Assembly: GCA_018881555.1 (NCBI GenBank) | Contig: JACAXG010000018.1 | Coordinates: forward strand, 2,869,561 to 2,933,560 | DNA length: 64,000 nt | Direction: 5' to 3' | From: Amblyornis subalaris | Taxonomy: Eukaryota; Chordata; Aves; Passeriformes; Ptilonorhynchidae | Shown: positions 1 to 10,620 of the stretch, one piece after another | Position numbering within the stretch: position 1 is the stretch's first letter | Layout of the letters: each line of letters begins with the position of its first letter | Position numbers and translations under genes: made by a program | The notes under the pieces: model-generated | Told to the model about the DNA's origin: nothing | The model's input: the letters and a program-made list of their open reading frames with translations, nothing else | Database searches by the model: none

Positions 1-913
1 CATTTCACTGGATTGCAGAGCTCAAAACAATTCCTTTTCTAGAACTGGAATGGAATTCTGACTAAAGTCAGCNTATGAAGACTACTCAAGGCTCATATGT
101 AAGAAAATAAGAGGCCTACTACTGTGTTTTAAAAATAAAATAGAAACTAAACATTTTGGATTTACTACTGCAATAACATCCAGTATCTTTGCAATAGTNT
201 TTTTTGAGGCAAGAGACATCTCCTGCCATCAGAAACAGCTGCAGAAGCCTGTGGCTTTTTATTTTCTTTGGCCTCAAGCAACAATGAATACCTTTAACTG
301 TGGTAGTTCCAGCTTTTGTTTCATTTAAGAGATTGTAACTAGCAGAATAAGAAACAAAGTTAAAAAGAAGGTAGAAACAGAAAACTGACCACACAAGTTA
401 CATACCCATTGCACGTCACAGAAATCAAGTTATGCTTTCAAACATCTACACCTACCNTTTCTAAGCAACTCTGGGATTTCAGATTTGAACACTCTTTATC
501 AGATCAGAAAACTCCATTAAAATCACCACATTTCTTGAATCAAGCATCTTAGAAAGTATTAAGAAATTCTACACATTTGCACTGGGAAACAGAGCTGTGA
601 AANCATCAACAGGGCCAATAAAACATCCTACTTCATTTCTTCCATAACTTATGAAGAGACAAAGAAAAAAGAATATTGGAAAAAGTGCTTCAGGTTTTCT
701 TTCTAACCAATCATTTATTTCTGTTTTCTTGGCCTGAGACAAGTGGTTATACACTGTTTTAAGAAATCCACTTGGCACCAGCTATGCCTCAAAAAGCAGA
801 ACTAAGAACTTTTGTTATAACAGCTACTTGTGACAGGAACTGCAAACTTGTTGGAAAGCTTTTAGTCACCTTGCTGCACAGCTTAATAGAGCCACATCTA
901 AGCTTAAACTCAC
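1..913 (-). other. WDR1 intron 5 (partial)
   Basis: AT-rich intronic sequence downstream of exon 5 on the minus strand. No coding exon with similarity to the next part of WDR1 is visible on either strand, and no clear repeat was recognised. Confidence 0.85.
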
Positions 914-1094
914 ACTTAGTGTAAACTTGAACTTGAATGGCGGTCCCTCAAAGAAAGCAGCACAGTTGTCATCACTGCCAGTTGCCAGACGATATGGTCT
1001 TGTTTGCTTAATGTCCACACTATTGATCACTTTGTTGTGCCCAGTAATTTCACCAACAGAAGAGCCACTATCCCACAGGAACACTGCTCCGAAT
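914..1094 (-). CDS. WDR1: WDR1 exon 5
   Basis: Encodes residues 126-186, from [20 protein letters not shown] through [19 protein letters not shown] to KFKFTLS. The acceptor is AACTAG and the donor AGT|GTGAGT, phase 0. This is the most strongly conserved stretch of the protein in the window and alone identifies the gene. The donor was placed at GTGAGT in preference to an overlapping weaker GTGTGA four bases earlier. Confidence 0.97.
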
Positions 1095-4000
1095 CTAGTT
1101 AGAAAAGCACACAATAACTACAATTCATAAAAGTTACATGTAGATTAACTCCTTGAGCATCTGCAAACCGCAGATTTGAGTGCACTCAAAGAAAAGAAAT
1201 TAGGTCATCTCGTTAATCTCATGCATGCGCATCATAGTTCCCTGAAGGCTACTTGAGATCTTGCTGGTGAGAGAATCTAATCTTCAATAGGAGACGTTTG
1301 CTGAAGGGGACAAACAATCAAGTNTTGCATATAAAGCTTCTAAAATTCAGAGATCCAATGTATATTNTTCAATGAGATTGTTGGTTTATAAAAGCAAGCA
1401 GTAAATTATTCCATCTGCCTAGTCACTACACAGAATGCAGAAAGCTAGGATAACAATGACACTGGATCATAGTTATCTGACTAATTAGCCTAGATTGGGT
1501 ACCATCGCTTTTACAAATATTATTACTTAAAGATTTAAGGAAGAAGAGTTTTAAAAGCATTTCTGTTAGTTCTTACTTCAAATGATTAAAAAAAAAATCA
1601 GTATAATCGATACAGTGGCACTAAATTAAATGCCAGAGCATTGCTATTAAAAAGGCCTTCTTTAGAATCCCTTCAGCAATATTCCAGACTGAAAGCACAG
1701 CCACCTAACAAGGGACTGGCCAAGTTTTTGAAGTAGGAAAGCAAACTTACATTGTATCTACCCAAGGGCAGATGGGGTGGAGGGAGCAATGGAGGACAAC
1801 GAATCTCTTTCAAGTATCAGGACACACTATTTGACAGCAATTAAAAAATGGTGCAGGGGGTCCAGGAACAGGACCACACAATGCTTTTCAGCCCTTCAGG
1901 CATAGGACTACCCAGTCNGGACTCTGCCTTAAAGTTCTGATAGTCTTTGAACATTAAAGAAAGGACACAAACCTGAATGTGAATCTCATTTAATCAGGTA
2001 AAGGACAACTGGTTGCAATTTCATTAAATTACCTTAATAAGGCCTAAAAATATAGATGTGTTGCCAAGGGAGAAAATTCAGATATGCTTTCTTTTTTTTA
2101 ACTCTCATTCACTCAACTGAATAAGACCATGACTCCAATAACTGAAGAAAGAGGGAGAATATCTTGTGTTTTCCCCTTCCTACCATATCAGAATTTGACA
2201 AAAAAAATCCACGAAATAGCTATCTTTGAATGTAATACTCATCTACCTTGAAGAAGCNAACAAGACCCACACACATTTTAAGCTAAGCAGTTGTAACAGA
2301 ACTGTATTTTCCAACTAATTTACAGCTGTCAAACACTATATAGAGAATTTTGTTGTGGAACAGCACAATTTGAAGGCTATGCAGTGAAGAAGNAATGATT
2401 TCCTTCCCTTGAAGAACTGAAATCTTTCTGTGAGGAACCTGTTTTGTTAGAATATGAAGTTTACAGCAAATACGTGTGTGTCTCTCTCTATATATACACA
2501 NACACGTGCAAACACAAAAGAATTACTCACTTTTCCCTTCCTTCTCCAACCACAGCAATTCTCTTGCTGTCTTCAGTCCATGCAAGGTCCTTTATTTTTC
2601 CTGCAAATGGCTGATACTCATACTTCAGTAGGTGTTCCTTCTGTGTNGTATCCCAGATTCTCAGCTTTCCAGAGACATCTGCCATAATAAAATAGAATAT
2701 AACTATTGTTCCAGCATGACTCAGTCACATGACTCATCAATCTGCCAGAGTACAGATTTTCAGCTACACTGAACACTTGTACTAGGGACCTACTACCTTA
2801 CCCTATTACAACTACTACAAATTACTTTATTTAGGAACACTGAAGACTATATCTATTTCACCAAACTATGTTTTTAATCAGATATTATGGTTCAAGGCAC
2901 ACAGCACCAAATAGAACATACAGAGAAAACATTTGCAGACATAAAAAAACTGCACAGTAAGAGAGTAGAAACTCTAATGTTATCAGCTGGTATGTGTTAA
3001 GTATCTGTGTTATACAAAGAACAACCCAGAGCAGCCCACCGTGCCCAGCAGCTACAAGCCAGCTCACTGAACCTTCATTGGGAAGTAAGCCACCTCCCGT
3101 CTACAAGAAGGGAGCAATCCAGTGGACAGTGGCTGATGCACTACAATTTGTACCTTCAAAGGAAACCTGTTTTGCATACAAATACCAGGCATATGTAGAC
3201 GTACAAAGAGATTTCTGTTCACAGAACTTGATGCATGCACACCCATCAGTGTACTTTTTCTCTACAGAATCATGTACACACTTAATCGTGTGTGTGGATG
3301 CCTGCACTACCCGGAATACCACACAGGAATCCAATAGAATATTCAGAAGTAGAAACATCAAAAGCAGCAGGCATGGCATAAGCAGTAACAATTTAAGACT
3401 TAAGATAATGAAAGTTTCCTGGCCTTCTTGGCTTGCTGTTTCCACTCAGTATTGCAAAACCCAAGAGCTTACTTCTATTCAGAGGAATTACTGTGGTGCA
3501 GCATTGTAACCAGAGGAATTGTTCTATACACAGACAAATTTACACATCTCTAATGAAACCCACACAGCAAAGTCTGTGTGTATTGTGCCCTTCATAAAAG
3601 CCACTGTTTTAGAATAAACCACGTGCTAAAATATGCATCTTTCACCTCAGCAGAATGCTTCAATTCTGTTCACCATTTACTGGTGCATCTTTACAGTTCA
3701 ATTTAAATGTACAGCAACCCTGCATCTTTGGAATCTGGTCATAGACTCATCTTCTTCACTTCTGCTAAAAGAACAGATTCAGAATTTTATACAGAGAATT
3801 TGTTATTGAAGCAGAATTTTAATGTGGACTTTAAAATCTAATTGTTTTCTCCATCCATTAATAGGTAAGACACAGAGCTTTAACTTCGCAGTATCTCCCA
3901 TTACTACATCTGCAATAAGAGAAATTACCATAAAAGCCAAAAGCATATTGCCAAAGGTCTGTCTCATGAAGCACATGAAGTATTAATGCAGGCTGCATGG

Positions 4001-7000
4001 CTAATGCAGATTTATAGAGAGAAATGAATCTTACACGTTATACTTAGAAACAGCCTAAACAGCCTGGTCATCTATCTTCAGACCCNATGCTCAGCAGTAT
4101 CACAAAACTATTTATAAACGACATAAGGAAGACACTTTTTAANGGAAATATTGCAACCTAAACTCTTTTACTTGGATATGACAAAAAAATCTGAAAAAAG
4201 TCAACCAAATAGTTCCCTATTACAGTATCTATTACTGTTCTTTTACAAAGGACCAGAAATCTACAAGATTACAAGAACAAATTAGATAGTTATTACGAGG
4301 ATTAAGCACTGCACAAGCCTAGAGCACCAAGTCTGTAAAATACAGAATGCAAACTGGATTTTAGGAGGGTATTCAATTTGACACATGGTCCACACACAAG
4401 ACTGAGCCAAGAAAATCCTGGCTGTAGTTCCTTTTAGACAAGAATGTGAGAAAAAGCAAAAGGAAAAAAGAAGGGGGGAAAAAAACGCTGTGCTATCAGT
4501 GTTCTTAAAGGCTCCCCAGTACTCCAAAAATACTTATTCTAATATAGCTTTCTGATATGAAGGAAGCCAAGAAGGACAGAACATGTTACATTTAAAAAAA
4601 TACTGTTCTCTTGAAATTGCTGAAAGAGAAACTCCCATTCTACTTAGATCTTTGCAACAATCTGGGCTCCCCGAAGACCTCATTCAGAATGTTTTATTTT
4701 CAGATATATTACTTAGAAAATATATCTGTATTTGGGCACACTACTTGCTTCTGAAGCACTTCTAATTGACAATGGCAAGCAGTTAAAAAAAATCCATATA
4801 TTAGCTGCAAATATTTTTAAGAAATTCAAATTATAGTATTGTATTTATNAATATTCTTCACTGTATACCAGTCCTCCCGAAAAAAATATCAATTATTTGA
4901 TGCAACTTCTATTAAAAAGGGTTTGTTTAGTTCTTTGGTAGTCAAAAACTGCTATAATACAGGAAATTCATACTGTAAAAATTCATGTTACACATTCTCA
5001 GACTATTTATTCATAGGCATTATATGGAAACTGAGAATCAGCCCCTTTCCCTGATAACTTACCAAAGAAAGCTTTTTTAGTTCAGGTTTAAAGGTAACAA
5101 ATGTCATAAATGTCGACAACTTCGGTCAGAAAGAAAGGAGGACAGAAAAGAAAGGAGTATACACTGTTTTAGAATCCCTCCCCTGCCCATAAAGTATCAA
5201 AGCCTACTAACAATTAGAAACAATAGTCCTATATTTCAGAAATAACTTTTCACTCTGTTGCATTTACACGTCTTCATCACACTAAACATTTAGAGTTCAT
5301 TTCCAGGTTTTTTTAAATTTAAATAATACATTTTAAAAGACCAAGAATGTCACTAAATTCACTGCCTGAGAAAGAGGTTAGAGGAACAACTACAGAAATA
5401 ATTCNTCCTTCAGACACACATACCTAATTCCACCAAAGCACACCACATGGACTGCATATTCCCTACATGTATGTGAAGTGTTACTACCGTTTTGCCAGTA
5501 ACTTTAACAGCTCTGTCCAGATATCTCATGCACATACACACTGATACTTTACCTCCGGATGCTATGTAGAATCCACTGGGAGCATACTTGGCAGCTACAA
5601 CCTGATGGGCATGCTCAGTGTAGATGTCAGCAATTGCAGGATTCTAGTTTAAAGGAGAAAAAAGTTAAGTCGCATTTCCTCATTTTCAAAGGAATAAAAT
5701 CAGAATTTCAAAGATAAAATTTGGAATTTCTCCCTGCACTGCCCTCTCTCACACCCTTCCAGCTTAAATTGAGCAATTGTCTAAAAGTGAGAAGTGCAAT
5801 ACAAATTGCAGAACACTGCTGACCAGTACCACTGAAGCAACGCACTAATTTCTAACAATTGACACATTTAAAGGATTTCCTCTTAAAGAAGCCTGAATTG
5901 CTGGAACTCACCCTTCTCCAATACCTGCTGAACGGTAGAAAAACACTCTCAAAAATAAGAGGCCAGGCATCAGGCTTTCTCTTTTTAGGGCTAGCCCAGG
6001 GATAAAGCAGTTACCCAAGTAGAATACTAAACATGATCCGTGCTTTGCAGCGCACATCTGAAGTTCTACTGTACCCAAGTACGAAACTTAAGCATGCAGT
6101 TAACCATAACACATGGCTGTTAATCATCACCATGTACACCAAACAACTCAGTAACCACTGAGGTGTACTAGGCTTGCTCTTTCTTGCCAATTGCAATCTC
6201 CTTAAAAAGCCAGTAGACCAACACAGGACAAGGTGTTTTCCCTTGTATCAAGAGTTGTATAGGAATTCTGAAAGAAATTCACTGCCACTCCATCATAACT
6301 ATCTCTCCAGTCTTAACTGTGTTTTCAGATGCTTCATGTTGGACAAAAAATGGACTCAGTGTCTCAGCAGATCAGTAGTGTTACACAATGGAGGCGCCAG
6401 ACAAATCAAAAAAAGGGCGACATCAAGGCAGAAAACTGCTTCCAAATTAATTGTATAAAAAAGCCATTCTGCACCCCTCCCAGTTATAGCATATATATGC
6501 TACAATAGTAATACACTACTCTTTAGAAATGTTTTTCTACCATTTAACAGGTTTGTTCCAGTTCCAGAAACCTGACTCATATGGTTAAAACAAAATTCCA
6601 TTTTAACAGTTATAATTAATACAGATTTATTCAATTGAACCAGAAAACCACCTGATGTTATGGTATGACTCAGCCATCCAATCAGGAAAAACTAAAACAC
6701 CCGCTCTGTGTTAGCAGTCTCCTGCTCGCAAGAGTTCTTGCTGTTGCAGTACTGTTACATCTCAGGAGACAGAATACAGCTTGCTCATGCAAAAAGCTCT
6801 TTTTCATTCCTGCCTTTATGCATTGCTAGAGTGCATTACAGCCCTACTTAAGTCACAACCATCTGCACTTACAACATGCACATCCCTCTTCATTTTGCAT
6901 CCAACTGGATTTTATCTAAGCAAGACAAGGTAATGTTTTTCCTATCCTATAGCTGCATCACCTACATGTTCAGGGAGCTCAAATCCCCCCACACTTTGTT

Positions 7001-9893
7001 ATTAATGGTATATGTAAGTAGGTGCTATTTTACAGCAAGAATCTCCAACAGTCTAGGAAACCAAGCTGAGATACTGACTTAAAGGGTTAAATGAAAGATA
7101 AGCGACCCAAATTTAAGATATAGTAAATAGATTCCGGAAATTAGGTAATATGTTAGAGCTGTCAAATCATATGTTCTTTATTTGATGGTATTTCTGCTTG
7201 TAAAGTCAGTTTTCCAAATCAAGGCCAACCCCCCAAAAACACTTCTAAAAAGATATTTTAGGAGAAAATTATAGTGTGAGCTGGGACAAATGCAGCACCT
7301 AGATTCACCAAGCAGTGAGCTTATGTGGCTTATTTGAACACTGAAACCAGAGCCACATATGAAAGTGAGCAGTTTCAGTTCCAAGCTTCAAAGTAGTCTT
7401 AGACCCACGAAGATAAAATATTAATGAAGTATAAGACCTTAAAAATATCACTGGTCTTTCTCACAGTGCTTTTCCAGCACTGCTCCAGTACTACTTCTTG
7501 TTAAAGGAAGTCTCTAGATCATACTCAAAGATCAAGCATTAGCCCTGAATGCTATATTCATCTGATTAGCTAATGCTAGAGAGCTTTAGACTTAAGGAGA
7601 AAGGTGATCACTGCATTTTGATGACCTGTTTTTTTAATTAGAGCACAACCAGCCCATTGGAGAACTGTTCATGGAGGGATTACACACAAACCCCTCAGCA
7701 TTTCATTTGGTTGTTGCAAACTATTAGAGAGGCACCTATATTATCCAGAGAGGGCATGGCTCTTAATTAAGAGTTGACACGCATGTCAGGTTACAAACAG
7801 CAACATTCTCCAACACAAAAGCCATAGCACAGGTTTTGGTCAGTTTTCATGTTACTGCTACAATACATTCTGTAGTCACCTGTCAATTATTAACAGTAGC
7901 ATACTCCCCTCGCCAGTCAGGTAAGTCTGCATATCAGCATGAATTGCACCATAAAACTGAAGAATTCATGACTTCCATTCTCTACTTCCCTTGAGAGTTT
8001 AAGCAGTCTAAATTTGACTTCCCACAATCCCACCTTGCCTGTACTCAGGTCACCATGTGCCCTACGCCCCCAGCTCACGCTGGGGCTCACTCTTGTACTG
8101 GGCAAATCTTCAGTGAGCTGATTCAGGAAAAACAAATTGCTTTATTCCAGTTTAACCTCCAAAATAGGGTCAGAAGAGCTTTAATGACAGTGCAAGGGAG
8201 GAGGTCAGCATTCATGACTTGGACAGAAACTGTAACGTAAGCAGAGTGGCTTTTCTCTCTTCTCTCATCACACTGTGTGCCATTACAGTGCTTAACTGGC
8301 GCTTCTGGTTTCAGAAACTTGAACTTTTCTTGATACCAAGAGCAAAACACTATTACAAAGACATTATACTTGAGACACTGAAACCAGAGTGCGAGCTTAT
8401 TTTTGGTTTTAAGTGGATGAATTTAAACTGATAGCAAGCAAGAAAATCTGCAAGTAATTATTAGCAGGACTTGTCTATTATGGCATAACAATGAAGAAAT
8501 GTCTGAATATAGTGGAGGCGATGAAATAAAACAGGGAAACAGCTCAGTTTACAAAGGTGATTTACAGAAGCAGCCATAAACAAATCCATTGTTGTGGAGA
8601 TCTAAAAATTCCAGAGAGGTATGTCCTGCCCCTCCCCCCGCAGCCCTTCCTGCTGCAGGCCAAATCTGCAGTAGGAGAGGAAAGCAAATCTAGGGGAGAA
8701 TTTGAGTTCTAAAGAACAAGCAATCACTTTGAAGAAATGTATTTTTTGAAAACCAGTAGCAAGACAATGGCCTAAACATGTAATGCTTCCTCCATACTTC
8801 TCAAAGGGATGCCATCTTTAAAAAGAAATCATTCAAATAACTCTCTTGACATTTCTCTAGTTAGCACCAGAGAAGAAAAAAACCAAACACAAACCTCCAC
8901 AGTACTGAAAACATTAACTGGAGCATTCTAATATTTAATCGATGAACAAAATTCCCTGTGAGCATGGCTGAGAACTCACACTCAGCTTGTCATGGAGTCC
9001 AGCAACTCACAACTGTTTCGATTCCTGGAGTTGGGGAAAGAAGCTAAGGACTAACGCGTTGAAAGACACGGGTTTGCAATTATTTACATGCTTCTCTGAC
9101 AGACTAAGGGAGACAGCCAAAAGGGAAGAGTTCATTTATTAGGCAAACACAGCACTCAACTTCATAATAGTGATACCTAAGAGGATAAACAGGGCCAACC
9201 AGAATATACCAGTCTCTCATCTCTCAAGTCCTATGCGAAGAGGGAAAGAATTTCACATTTTACTGAGATTTTCTACAGGTTTTTACAGTCGCTGCCTATG
9301 GTTTTATGCCTGAGTCATGCACTCTACTTATTCCCCTGCTGCTGATCACAGATCTGTGACCTCGATTGAAATCATCAAGAGTGAATGAAGCACAGGCTGT
9401 TGAAGGAGGGGCAGAGAGACAAAATGAAACTTAGCGAAAGCTTTACATTAGGAAACAAAATAAATCAGGATACATTACATCAATGTTTCTGATGACGACA
9501 CATTTTCCATTGGTATAAAGAAAATTGTTGCCCTTAGGATCACCTCCGATAATTTTGGAAACGCCTCGTTCAACCTGCGGAAGGCTGGCGAACACTTTTT
9601 CTACGAAAAATAAAAGGAGAAAGGGGATAAAATGAAAAGAAATAATAACTAAAAANATAAATAAAAAAAGGAAGGCGCTCAATGCCTCCCCGCTACCGGC
9701 ACACGCCCTGCCCTGCCGGCAGCCGCCGTCACTTGTTGCTGTCAGCGGGCTGCGAGGCGCCGCCGGCTCCACGCCATCCCGCGGGGCCGCACGGCGGTCC
9801 CCAGCCCGCAGGGCTCCCCGTGCCCGTCCCCGATCCTCGCCCGGCACCTCTCCGCCCCGGCGCCCCCACCAGCTTACTGATCTCGTACGGCAT
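914..9893 (-). CDS. WDR1: WDR1 (AIP1) 5' portion, exons 1-5, continues beyond the left edge
   Basis: WD repeat-containing protein 1 binds cofilin-decorated F-actin in the cytoplasm and speeds filament disassembly. Five exons on the minus strand join with matching phases and canonical GT/AG borders: 9893-9878, 9600-9479, 5643-5553, 2678-2531 and 1094-914. Together they give 558 nt, or 186 codons, of a protein of about 606 residues in vertebrates. The protein starts [18 protein letters not shown] and aligns nearly residue for residue with vertebrate WDR1. WD-type blades are visible near residues 52-90 (ending LRIWDT), 105-135 (AVFLWDSG) and 143-176. The start codon has a purine (A) at -3. No exon 6 (expected to begin DHxRFVNCVRF) is found in 1-913, so it lies outside. 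The gene is intact where seen. The single N in exon 4 is at a synonymous third position. Confidence 0.97.
1095..2530 (-). other. WDR1 intron 4
   Basis: 1,436 bp AT-rich intron. It contains a short mixed GT/CT/TA/CA simple repeat around 2475-2505 close to the exon 4 donor. No other feature was recognised. Confidence 0.9.
2531..2678 (-). CDS. WDR1: WDR1 exon 4
   Basis: Encodes residues 77-125, from [20 protein letters not shown] through [23 protein letters not shown], plus two bases of the next Lys. It contains the WD dipeptide-type blade end IWDT. The acceptor is TATGGCAG and the donor AA|GTGAGT, phase 2. The N at 2647 falls in the wobble base of a Thr codon (ACN), so the protein is unaffected. 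Confidence 0.97.
2679..5552 (-). other. WDR1 intron 3
   Basis: 2,874 bp intron. A 171-codon open frame on the plus strand (2994-3509) lies inside it but shows no recognisable domain and is probably chance. Two AP-1 consensus sites lie at 2717-2736, close to the exon 4 acceptor. No clear interspersed repeat was recognised. Confidence 0.9.
2715..2736. promoter_or_regulatory. Paired AP-1 sites with an overlapping E-box, intron 3 of WDR1
   Basis: The nonamer CATGACTCA occurs twice as a direct repeat (2715-2723 and 2728-2736). Each copy contains the AP-1 consensus TGACTCA. Between and overlapping them is TCACATGA (2725-2732), an MITF/TFE-type E-box. The cluster sits about 40 bp upstream of the exon 4 acceptor. 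Binding is inferred from motif match only. Confidence 0.4.
5553..5643 (-). CDS. WDR1: WDR1 exon 3
   Basis: Encodes [20 protein letters not shown] then [10 protein letters not shown], residues 47-76, plus one base of Asp77. It covers most of the first full WD blade. The acceptor is AAACTAG and the donor GGAG|GTAAAG, phase 1. The 91 bases keep the frame between exons 2 and 4. Confidence 0.96.
5644..9478 (-). other. WDR1 intron 2
   Basis: 3,835 bp intron, the largest complete one here. It holds a 16-nt palindrome (6487-6502), a 14-nt palindrome TCACAGATCTGTGA (9346-9359) and an AP-1 motif TGAGTCA at 9311-9317. No repeats or coding exons were recognised. Confidence 0.9.
9479..9600 (-). CDS. WDR1: WDR1 exon 2
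   Basis: This exon encodes residues 6-46, from [13 protein letters not shown] to KCVVIRNID. The acceptor is a T-rich tract ending CGTAG and the donor is GAT|GTAATG, phase 0. Intron 1 is only 277 bp (9601-9877). Val41 replaces the Ile I recall in mammals (KCVILRNID), a conservative change. Confidence 0.96.
9878..9893 (-). CDS. WDR1: WDR1 exon 1, coding part
   Basis: This exon carries ATG and codons for MPYEI plus the first base of Lys6, then a GTAAGC donor. The 5' UTR continues upstream (higher coordinates) into the CpG island. The split AAA codon is completed by exon 2, giving the conserved MPYEIKK start. Confidence 0.95.
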
Positions 9894-10057
9894 CTTCGCC
9901 CACTTGTTACAGCGGCGGCGGCAGGGACGGGCAGGGAAGGGCGGCGGGCGCGGCCGGGCCGGGCTCTCTCGCTCCGCTGCCGCCGCTCAGCCCCGCTCGG
10001 CCCCGCGGCGCGAACCAGGAAGCGCCCGCGCCGCGCGCCGCTCTCCGCTGCCTTTGA

Positions 10058-10067
10058 CCATATATAG
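10058..10067 (-). promoter_or_regulatory. CArG-like / TATA-like element of the WDR1 promoter
   Basis: CCATATATAG on the plus strand (CTATATATGG on the minus) is one base from the SRF CArG consensus CC(A/T)6GG. It is an isolated AT-rich patch in very GC-rich sequence, about 165 bp upstream of the WDR1 start codon. It could also act as a TATA box. SRF controls many actin-cytoskeleton genes, so a CArG element fits the gene, but use is inferred. Confidence 0.55.
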
Positions 10068-10183
10068 TCAACTCTGCTCGCGCCGCGCCGCTCCCCACCA
10101 GCCCGCGCCGCGCGCCCTCCCCCGGAAATGCCGTGGGCTCGGCCGGGCCCGGCGGGGCCGCGCTGGGGCGGCCTCGGAGGCGG

Positions 10184-10193
10184 CCCCGCCCCG
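10184..10193. promoter_or_regulatory. GC box (Sp/KLF-type) in the WDR1 promoter
   Basis: CCCCGCCCCG matches the GC-box core bound by Sp1/KLF factors. It lies about 290 bp upstream of the WDR1 start codon, inside the CpG island. Confidence 0.5.
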
Positions 10194-10209
10194 CGGGGAG
10201 CTGCGCGCA

Positions 10210-10251
10210 GGGCGGGCCGGGCCGGGCCGGGCCGGGGCCGGGGCCGGCGGG
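10210..10251 (+). repeat. GGGCC/GGGGCC tandem tract, G-quadruplex-prone
   Basis: Consecutive GGGCC units pass into GGGGCC units on the plus strand and end GGCGGG. At least six runs of three or more Gs separated by CC meet the usual G-quadruplex pattern. It lies about 320 bp upstream of the WDR1 start codon, on the strand opposite to transcription. Confidence 0.75.
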
Positions 10252-10620
10252 CGCCACACGGCGGCTCTGACCGGCCTCGGCCGCGCCGCGCCGCGCGTGC
10301 GCGGGGGCTGCTCCCGGCTGCGGAGCTCCNGGGTGCGTGCGCGGGGCGGTGCGTGCGCGTGCGCGGCGGGGAGGCCGCGGCGGGCGTGGCGGCGCTGGCG
10401 GCACCGCCCTGTCCCGGGAATGGCGGCCGGCCTGTGACGGGGCACAGCTGCGCGGATCTCGGGCAGCTGGACGGGGGCGGCCAGAGGAGCAGGCTCGGGG
10501 GTGCCGCGGCTCTGTGTAGAGGCAGTCCGGGGAGAGCCCCTCCGCCCTTGTTGTCTCCCCTTTCCCAGCTCCGCTCTTCACCTTGCGGCAGTAGCCGCTG
10601 GCTCCCACGGCGTCCCTAAA

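Larger units (their letters stand above)
9680..10620 (-). promoter_or_regulatory. CpG island promoter of WDR1
   Basis: A sharp rise in G+C and CpG begins in intron 1 of WDR1, covers exon 1 and fades by about 10,620. CpG islands at first exons mark broadly expressed vertebrate promoters, which fits the housekeeping role of WDR1. Long open frames on both strands here (up to 251 codons) are artefacts of GC-rich, stop-poor sequence. The transcription start is not visible directly; I place it between about 9,900 and 10,050. Confidence 0.9.

Noticed and set aside
2994..3509. 171-codon open frame on the plus strand
   Set aside because: It lies in WDR1 intron 3, opposite to the gene. It has no recognisable domain and low-complexity amino-acid usage, and overlaps other chance frames.
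9682..10437. 251-codon open frame, plus 233- and 163-codon frames overlapping it
   Set aside because: Rich in Ala, Arg, Pro and Gly, as expected for stop-poor CpG island sequence. It overlaps the WDR1 promoter and exon 1 on the wrong strand or frame.
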